A stretch of 64,000 bases of DNA, taken from the NCBI RefSeq assembly GCF_015207655.1, contig NZ_JADEWN010000009.1, positions 1 to 64,000 on the forward strand, written 5' to 3'. The notes below the pieces were generated by a model, which did no database searches, was not told where the DNA came from, and worked only from the letters and a program-made list of their open reading frames with translations. Source of the DNA: Gloeocapsopsis crepidinum LEGE 06123 (lineage in GTDB: Bacteria > Cyanobacteriota > Cyanobacteriia > Cyanobacteriales > Chroococcidiopsidaceae). The translations under genes and the position numbers were made by a program. Numbering within the stretch: position 1 is the stretch's first letter; each line of letters starts with the position of its first letter. Positions 59,022 to 64,000 of the stretch are shown here, piece by piece.

Positions 59022-59555
59022 ATGCAAAACCATTTTTCAAGCATAGCTTTAAGCTTGCTTGTCGGGGGTGGAATTATTAGTTGTGATGCTGTATCGATTG
59101 CGGAAAGAATTGTACCGGAACAAGAAATGTCACGCACACCATCATCTCCTGCATCAAGTTCCAGCTTTGCAACTTTGGAACAATCTATCCACAAGCAAAT
59201 TAACGAGTATCGGCGATCGCGCAACTTACCACCATTAACTCTCAATTCCCAAATCAGCGCCCAAGCACTAGCTCATAGTCAAGCAATGGCAAGTGGTAAA
59301 GTACCTTTTAGCCACGATGGTTTCGATCAGCGGGTTCAAATCATTCGCCGTAGCATACCATATCGTGCAGCAGCTGAAAATGTTGCATTTAATCAAGGCT
59401 ATAGTAATCCAGACGTGCAAGCTGTCCAGGGTTGGATTAAAAGTGCAGGACATCGCGTTAATATCGAAGGCCAATATGACTTAACTGGTATTGGTATTAG
59501 TCGAAACTCTAAAGGCGAATATTACTTCACTCAAATCTTCATTCGCAGCCGCTAA
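59022..59555 (+). CDS. CAP-domain (SCP/PR1-like) exported protein
   Basis: 177 residues with a signal segment (about 1-20, SIALSLLVGGGIISC; the Cys could be a lipobox: VGGGIISC). The CAP domain (about 55-175) shows INEYRRSRNLPPLTLNSQIS, AQALAHSQAMASGKVPFSHD, AAENVAFNQGYSNPD and the C-terminal GHRVNIEGQYDLTGIGISR. Bacterial CAP proteins are secreted or envelope-bound; activity unknown. Confidence 0.9.
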   Translation: MQNHFSSIALSLLVGGGIISCDAVSIAERIVPEQEMSRTPSSPASSSSFATLEQSIHKQINEYRRSRNLPPLTLNSQISAQALAHSQAMASGKVPFSHDGFDQRVQIIRRSIPYRAAAENVAFNQGYSNPDVQAVQGWIKSAGHRVNIEGQYDLTGIGISRNSKGEYYFTQIFIRSR

Positions 59556-59602
59556 TATCAAAATCAATTATTCTGAGTCTACCCTGACCCCTGAACCCTA
59601 AT

Positions 59603-60232
59603 ATGGAATTAACCGATTTTCAAGTTTGCGATCGCGACATCAGCGATGAAATCTTAGCAGAATATATGAATGCGGAGGCGATCGCCGTAGATACCGAAAC
59701 AATGGGTTTGTTACCCTGGCGCGATCGCTTGTGTCTTGTGCAACTGTGCGATCCTCAAGGGCGCGTAACCGCAATTCGGATTACCAAAGGACAAGAATCT
59801 GCTCTAAACTTACAAACTTTATTGGAAGCAAGTAGCATTCTAAAAGTTTTTCACTTTGCACGGTTTGATATTGCTACTTTAAGTTATCATCTTGATATTC
59901 AGGTATCGCCAATTTTTTGTACTAAAATTGCTAGTAAACTAGCCCGTACTTATACAAACCGACACGGGCTAAAAGACTTAATCCAAGAACTGGAGCAAGT
60001 TGAACTCGATAAAAGCGCCCAAAGTTCTGATTGGGGAAACGCTGCTTCATTAAGCGAACAACAACTCCGCTATGCAGCCAACGATGTCCGCTATTTACTT
60101 TCTGCACAACAGAAACTCATTACAATGCTTGAGCGCGAAGACAGATTAGAGTTAGCACAAGCCTGTTTTGAGTGTTTGCCAACAATTGTCACGCTTGACT
60201 TACTACAATTCAAAGATATTTTTGAACACTAA
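59603..60232 (+). CDS. 3'-5' exonuclease, ribonuclease D-like
   Basis: 209 residues, shorter than E. coli RNase D (about 375) because the HRDC domains are absent. DEDD exonuclease: Exo I AIAVDTETMGLL, Exo II KVFHFARFDIATLSYHL, Exo III YAANDVRYLLSAQQ, which carries the Tyr of DEDDy types. It probably trims tRNA or other RNA 3' ends. Single-domain forms are common in cyanobacteria. Confidence 0.92.
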   Translation: MELTDFQVCDRDISDEILAEYMNAEAIAVDTETMGLLPWRDRLCLVQLCDPQGRVTAIRITKGQESALNLQTLLEASSILKVFHFARFDIATLSYHLDIQVSPIFCTKIASKLARTYTNRHGLKDLIQELEQVELDKSAQSSDWGNAASLSEQQLRYAANDVRYLLSAQQKLITMLEREDRLELAQACFECLPTIVTLDLLQFKDIFEH

Positions 60233-60488
60233 TATTTAATCTGCTTGATTAGTGATGATAGAAATGGTAAAGAGTAACTAGTGACTGGTGACTAACCACT
60301 AACAAAAGCGTAACGATACTGATAGTCTGGTTATTTAACCGGAGATCGTATAAACAATGAGAATTCAGGATCTGTGGAGGAACTTTTTTAAGTTTTCTCA
60401 ATCATTTGATAAAAATCGTTAACTTTGCTGTAATTAACGAAGTTAATTGATACTCTAAGCGTGCAAAAACTTCTCACGGTAGAATTCA

Positions 60489-60848
60489 ATGAGCAAACTT
60501 CTACTGACTTTCCTCTGAAGTCCTACAATTCTTAGTTCTGCATTATCTTTCCTACTTAGTGTTAATGTCGCTAATGCTACTGAACCTGTTACCCAGGTGA
60601 CGAGATTAGAATGTCAACGGACTTCTTATACACAGCCTTTAACTTGTCAGAGAGTTTCCCAGACATCTAACGGTTCTAGGTTTACGACGATCTCAACTAC
60701 TGTTGAACCTACTCAACAATCTGACGAAGTTCCGATGCTTGAGTTCACCGATGAAGAAAGCGATACCGCAGTTAGGTTATTTGGCTGTGACTGTTTAATT
60801 TGTATTAATGCTGTCCGCCAGTCCCGTGGTTTACCTCCTGTTCCCTGA
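60489..60848 (+). pseudogene. Exported hypothetical protein with in-frame TGA in its signal peptide
   Basis: The ATG at 60489 reads MSKLLLTFL, TGA (60516-60518), then SPTILSSALSFLLSVNVANA, a clear signal peptide in the same frame. The mature part is TEPVTQVTRLECQRTSYTQP through CDCLICINAVRQSRGLPPVP. Six cysteines suggest disulfides or metal binding. Translation from the GTG at 60597 would give 83 residues without export. Either a nonsense mutation or readthrough explains this. Family not recognised. Confidence 0.6.
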
Positions 60849-60877
60849 TCGTTAAATTGAGGGAGTGTTACTGCAAA

Positions 60878-61834
60878 CTAATCTTGCTGCGAACTAGCTG
60901 GTTTTTGCACTGTAGCACTCATTTTTTGACCCCAACCTAAACTGCGAAAATAAACGCTACCAATCATCAATAAAAATGCGATGTACGCTACAGCTTGCAC
61001 CAAAAAGAGGTTTTGTCGGTAGCCAAACAAAGCTTTGAGAATAATTCCAGGAAAGCGATTGTCAGGCAAAATCTGTGAAGTATCCCACACTCTTGGTCCT
61101 AAAATACAAGAAGGATTTCTGACAAACTGTTCGTGATAGAAACACAACGACTCTGAGGCGGGATTTATACTTGCAAGGGCAGCAACAGCAGCATCAAAAT
61201 GCTTTAATGCAGATACCACTAAACCTGCAACAATTAAAAGTAATAGAACTCCCATCACTTGGAAAAAGCGGCGGATATTAAACTTGACACCCCATTTAAA
61301 TAGCATCACGCCAATCAAAACAGCACCGACCAAGCCGAATGCTGCACCTAAAGCAGGAAATAAACCTTGTTGAAAATTAGCAGCAATAAAAATAACTGTT
61401 TCAAAGCCCTCACGGAGAACTGCGATAAAAATTAAGCTAAAAACTCCCCAACCCGCAGCTTGGTTTTGTTGCAACGTGTCAGTTAGTGTCCCTTCAATAT
61501 CTGCTTTGAGATGCTTCGCCTGTTGTGTCATCCAAATCAGCATCCAACTCAGCATGACAATTGCGATCGCGCTAAATATCCCTTCCATGAGGGGTTTAAT
61601 CACAGGCGTATATTCAGGATTTGCGTTACTGATAACAGGAATAATCCAACTAAACAGCAAACCTACCAACGCACTCGCACCAATTCCCGCGCCTACACCT
61701 GCATAAACCCAAGAATTCAATTGAGTTTGCTGTGCTTTTTTGAGACACGCTAGTACAATTCCTACGACTAAAGCCGCTTCAACGCCTTCGCGGAGGGTAA
61801 TCACAAAAGTTGGTATCGCAGCACTAATACTCAT
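60878..61834 (-). CDS. FTR1-family iron permease
   Basis: 318 residues with about seven transmembrane helices. Two iron-channel motifs, LREGVEAALVVG (about residue 15) and LREGFETVIFIAANF (about residue 140), carry the conserved REGxE. A periplasmic loop near the C-terminus has two Cys (SLCFYHEQFVRNPSCILGP). It belongs to the EfeU/FTR1 iron transporters. The ferritin-like gene starts 9 bases before its ATG in the same direction, so the two form an operon. Confidence 0.92.
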   Translation of the reverse strand: MSISAAIPTFVITLREGVEAALVVGIVLACLKKAQQTQLNSWVYAGVGAGIGASALVGLLFSWIIPVISNANPEYTPVIKPLMEGIFSAIAIVMLSWMLIWMTQQAKHLKADIEGTLTDTLQQNQAAGWGVFSLIFIAVLREGFETVIFIAANFQQGLFPALGAAFGLVGAVLIGVMLFKWGVKFNIRRFFQVMGVLLLLIVAGLVVSALKHFDAAVAALASINPASESLCFYHEQFVRNPSCILGPRVWDTSQILPDNRFPGIILKALFGYRQNLFLVQAVAYIAFLLMIGSVYFRSLGWGQKMSATVQKPASSQQD

Positions 61835-61843
61835 AAATGTTTT

Positions 61844-62290
61844 TTAGATGGCACTACCACTAAAGTCGCGCAACATCTTTTTAATTTCAATATTGTGTAA
61901 TTCTTCTTGTCCGATCATAGTGCGGGCAAATTCTTCTAAATAGATACTTGCATCGTTCACTGTTTCTAGAAGGGTTTTATATAATTCCAAAGCTTTTTTT
62001 TCGTGATTCAAGCTTTCTTCTAAAATATCTCGCACTGTGTGCTTGTAAGTCTCTTCCATTGGTGCAATCCGCAGACTGGGGTGTCCTTCTAAGCCAGTCA
62101 GAATTTCCCCAACTTGTTGGGCGTGGAGTAGCGATTCGTTTGCCTGTGCTTTAAAAAAATCCACGATCGGAATTCGATTTGGTCCTGTAACCATGAGTGA
62201 ATAATGTGTATAACGCACTACACCGGCAAGTTCAAACTCCATAATGGTGTTTAGCAAGTGAATCGCCTTTTCTTGGTCAAGCTCTTTCAT
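61844..62290 (-). CDS. Ferritin-like (bacterioferritin-type) protein
   Basis: 148 residues, a four-helix bundle with di-iron ligands in IMEFELAGVVRYTHYSLM (Glu), ANESLLHAQQVGEIL (Glu, His) and the second pair in ESLNHEKKALELY and IGQEELHNIEI. Probably stores or buffers iron entering through the FTR1 permease encoded just downstream. Start ATG 62290. Confidence 0.88.
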   Translation of the reverse strand: MKELDQEKAIHLLNTIMEFELAGVVRYTHYSLMVTGPNRIPIVDFFKAQANESLLHAQQVGEILTGLEGHPSLRIAPMEETYKHTVRDILEESLNHEKKALELYKTLLETVNDASIYLEEFARTMIGQEELHNIEIKKMLRDFSGSAI

Positions 62291-62479
62291 AAGTATTTTA
62301 AGTATGTATTGTTCTGAACGCGCTATTTTCTAGATTAGCGCTGTTGCTGTAACTTGTTTATTTTGCAAAACTTTCTCATTCTATCCTAAAAAATCTCAAG
62401 ATTTACTTAAAACAAAAAGCAAGTAAGTCGATCAATAATGAGTGTTAGTTGATTTTTACTTGCAATAAACAGGTGAGCA

Positions 62480-63610
62480 ATGCGTTTTCATTTGCAGCAA
62501 AGGACGTGGGTAGCAGTCTTCGCGGGGATACTCTTGAGTGCGAGTGCTTGTCAAAATCAAACTTCAACAATAGCAAACACAACCTCCTCCAATACGACTT
62601 CAGCAGCGAGTACTAGTCAATTTAGCGATCGCCAGATTGTCAGCGACTTTGCCGATCAAGTTGTGATTCCTACTAATCAGTTATTTGCTCAAAAAGCAGC
62701 ACAACTATCAAAAGCAATTGACACTTTTGTGCGAAATCCCAATGAGCAAACGCTTGCAGCAGCACGGAATGCTTGGCGCGATGCGCGATCGCCTTGGGAA
62801 CAGAGTGAAAGCTTTACTTTTGGACCAGCAGATTCTTTAGGATACGATGCAGCCTTAGATTCATGGCCAGTCAACGAAACCGACTTAACGGCTGTACTGC
62901 AAAGTAATGACCCTTTAACTGTAGAAACAATTCAAAAGCGTCAAGATACAGAAAAAGGATTTCATGCGATCGAGTTTTTACTCTTTGGTACAGAAAACAA
63001 CAAACAAATCAGTGATTTCAACCAACGAGAACTCGAATACTTACAAGCTTTAGGTCAAGACTTTAGCCGCGTGGCGAATGAATTAGTTGCTAGTTGGACA
63101 ACAGGAGTTGAAGGTCAACCTGCGTACCGAGAAGTACTTGCTACTGCGGGTGAAAGTAGTAATAGCAACTATCCAACATTACCTTCTGGAGCAGCAGAAA
63201 TTACTCAAGGAATGATCGACAGCTTGGATGAAGTTGCTAATGAGAAGATCGGTGAACCATTAGCGCAAAAAGACACTAAATTACTCGAAAGTCGATTTAG
63301 CTTTCATACCCTTGAAGACTTAAAAAGCAACGTCAAAGGTGCAGAAAACGTTTATTTAGGTCGTTTTTCAGATGCTAATACCAATGGGAAGGGAATTAGT
63401 AATTTTATTGCCCAGGTTAACCCTGACTTAGACGCCAGAATTAAAAGTCAATTTCAGTCATCAATGACAGCGTTAGAGAAAATTCCTGCACCTTTAGAAA
63501 CTGCAATGGCTAATCCGCAAGCAGTACCACAAATTCAAGCCGCACAAACTGCAATTGATAGTCTTCAACAAACTATGAGACAAGAAGTTTTGCCATTAGT
63601 ACAGAACTAA
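62480..63610 (+). CDS. Imelysin-family iron-regulated lipoprotein
   Basis: 376 residues with a lipoprotein signal (FAGILLSASAC, lipobox Cys at about 24). The imelysin domain (about 55-365) has the GxHxxE motif in KGFHAIEFLLFG. Imelysin/EfeO-M75 proteins bind iron in the periplasm and hand it to permeases. It is divergent from the FTR1 operon, sharing a 190-base promoter region, and is followed by a di-heme oxidoreductase gene 11 bases later. Confidence 0.9.
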   Translation: MRFHLQQRTWVAVFAGILLSASACQNQTSTIANTTSSNTTSAASTSQFSDRQIVSDFADQVVIPTNQLFAQKAAQLSKAIDTFVRNPNEQTLAAARNAWRDARSPWEQSESFTFGPADSLGYDAALDSWPVNETDLTAVLQSNDPLTVETIQKRQDTEKGFHAIEFLLFGTENNKQISDFNQRELEYLQALGQDFSRVANELVASWTTGVEGQPAYREVLATAGESSNSNYPTLPSGAAEITQGMIDSLDEVANEKIGEPLAQKDTKLLESRFSFHTLEDLKSNVKGAENVYLGRFSDANTNGKGISNFIAQVNPDLDARIKSQFQSSMTALEKIPAPLETAMANPQAVPQIQAAQTAIDSLQQTMRQEVLPLVQN

Positions 63611-63621
63611 GCTGTAATAGT

Positions 63622-64000
63622 ATGAACTCCTCAGTGCATATTCACAGAAAACAACTAAAATTTCTAGTGATTTTTGCTGTAGCGATCGCCGCAGGAATTG
63701 CTTTATCAATTTTCTGGGGTCAAGATTGGTCTTTACCGCGATCGCCAATGTCAGGAGGCGCTACAACCGTCATTAATCGGACTTCACGTGGTTTTGAACA
63801 GCCTGCACCAAATTTAAGTGAAGCTGAGTTACAAGATCATTTAGAAGGCGATCGCGCATTTGAAGCTGTTTTTGTCACACCGCCAGCGCCTGTGAATTCA
63901 GGATTGGGACCATTATTTAATAATGCTTCTTGTGCAGGTTGTCACATCCGTGATGGAAGAGGGATGCCTGTGAAAGGACAAATGCTTGTCCGAGTCAGTT
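63622..64000 (+). CDS. Di-heme cytochrome oxidoreductase (DUF1111 type), cut by window end
   Basis: Starts MNSSVHIHRKQLKFLVIFAV with one membrane/signal helix (about 12-32), then a periplasmic part. The first heme site is CAGCHIRDGRG (about residues 105-115), in the context GLGPLFNNASC typical of thiol-oxidoreductase-like di-heme proteins (MauG relatives). The reading is open to the window edge. Together with the imelysin gene it matches iron-uptake clusters in which a cytochrome partner accompanies imelysin. Confidence 0.88.
   Translation, partial: MNSSVHIHRKQLKFLVIFAVAIAAGIALSIFWGQDWSLPRSPMSGGATTVINRTSRGFEQPAPNLSEAELQDHLEGDRAFEAVFVTPPAPVNSGLGPLFNNASCAGCHIRDGRGMPVKGQMLVRVS

Noticed and set aside
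62400-62460. Possible Fur box between the ferritin-like and imelysin genes (ATCAATAATGA...TTAGTTGAT)
   Set aside because: Only 7 of 11 positions are symmetric and the match to the 19-bp Fur consensus is weak. It needs a matrix scan.

Overview
The window is chromosomal DNA from a cyanobacterium. The octamer GCGATCGC (HIP1) and its core CGATCG recur throughout. Marker genes fit: bidirectional (hox) hydrogenase genes, an NDH-1 ndhD, a methyltransferase close to Synechocystis Sll0418 (plastoquinone/tocopherol pathway), cyanobacterial-type gshA, and a retinol-saturase-like carotenoid oxidoreductase. The species cannot be named from sequence alone; a coccoid or filamentous relative of the Chroococcidiopsis/Gloeocapsopsis group is a guess.

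1-20 kb is a fermentation and hydrogenase island that is decaying. On the left, nifJ (pyruvate:ferredoxin oxidoreductase) is cut by an IS701-type element, itself cut by an IS630-type element. Next come hsp20, a PRC-barrel gene, a phosphoribosyltransferase and a broken hydrolase. hoxE and hoxF each carry a frameshift. hoxU looks intact. hoxY has an internal deletion with frame change and is then fused by a large deletion to the last ~100 codons of hoxH, so no working NiFe large subunit remains here. The maturation genes hoxW, hypA, hypB, hypF and hypC are intact; hypD and hypE are absent from the window. An acyl-CoA synthetase (ADP-forming type)/GNAT fusion gene sits between hypB and hypF. Seven intergenic sites between 1.1 and 13.2 kb share one promoter architecture: two direct repeats exactly 11 bp apart, then a TAnnnT -10 box at fixed spacing. 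Each site points into a gene of this island. This looks like an undescribed regulon and is the main discovery candidate.

20-42 kb is mostly housekeeping: quinone-pathway methyltransferase, tRNA-Pro, a LysM/M23 peptidase, trmL, gshA, a histone-deacetylase-family protein, dihydroxyacetone kinase dhaK-dhaL, a DUF697 GTPase, fmt, a DhaM-HPr-EI fusion that completes a PEP-dependent dihydroxyacetone kinase, a Crp-like regulator and a pyrF-pyrE fusion. A c-di-AMP (ydaO-type) riboswitch lies at about 32.5 kb before a 67-residue protein of unknown function.

42-48 kb is accessory: two hicBA loci with damaged toxins, a vapBC pair flanked by 37-bp direct repeats, a frameshifted NB-ARC ATPase, and a short-chain dehydrogenase interrupted by a 52-bp palindromic element. 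Three copies of a hairpin repeat with compensatory changes are scattered at 13.0, 47.4 and 50.9 kb.

48-64 kb holds a MerR-type regulator, a VOC protein, thrB, ndhD, a dienelactone hydrolase, a SinI-like restriction-modification pair, a Pmp3 peptide, a SUI1-family factor, trpB, a CAP-domain protein, an RNase D-like exonuclease and an iron-uptake cluster (FTR1 permease, ferritin-like protein, imelysin, di-heme cytochrome oxidoreductase cut by the window edge).
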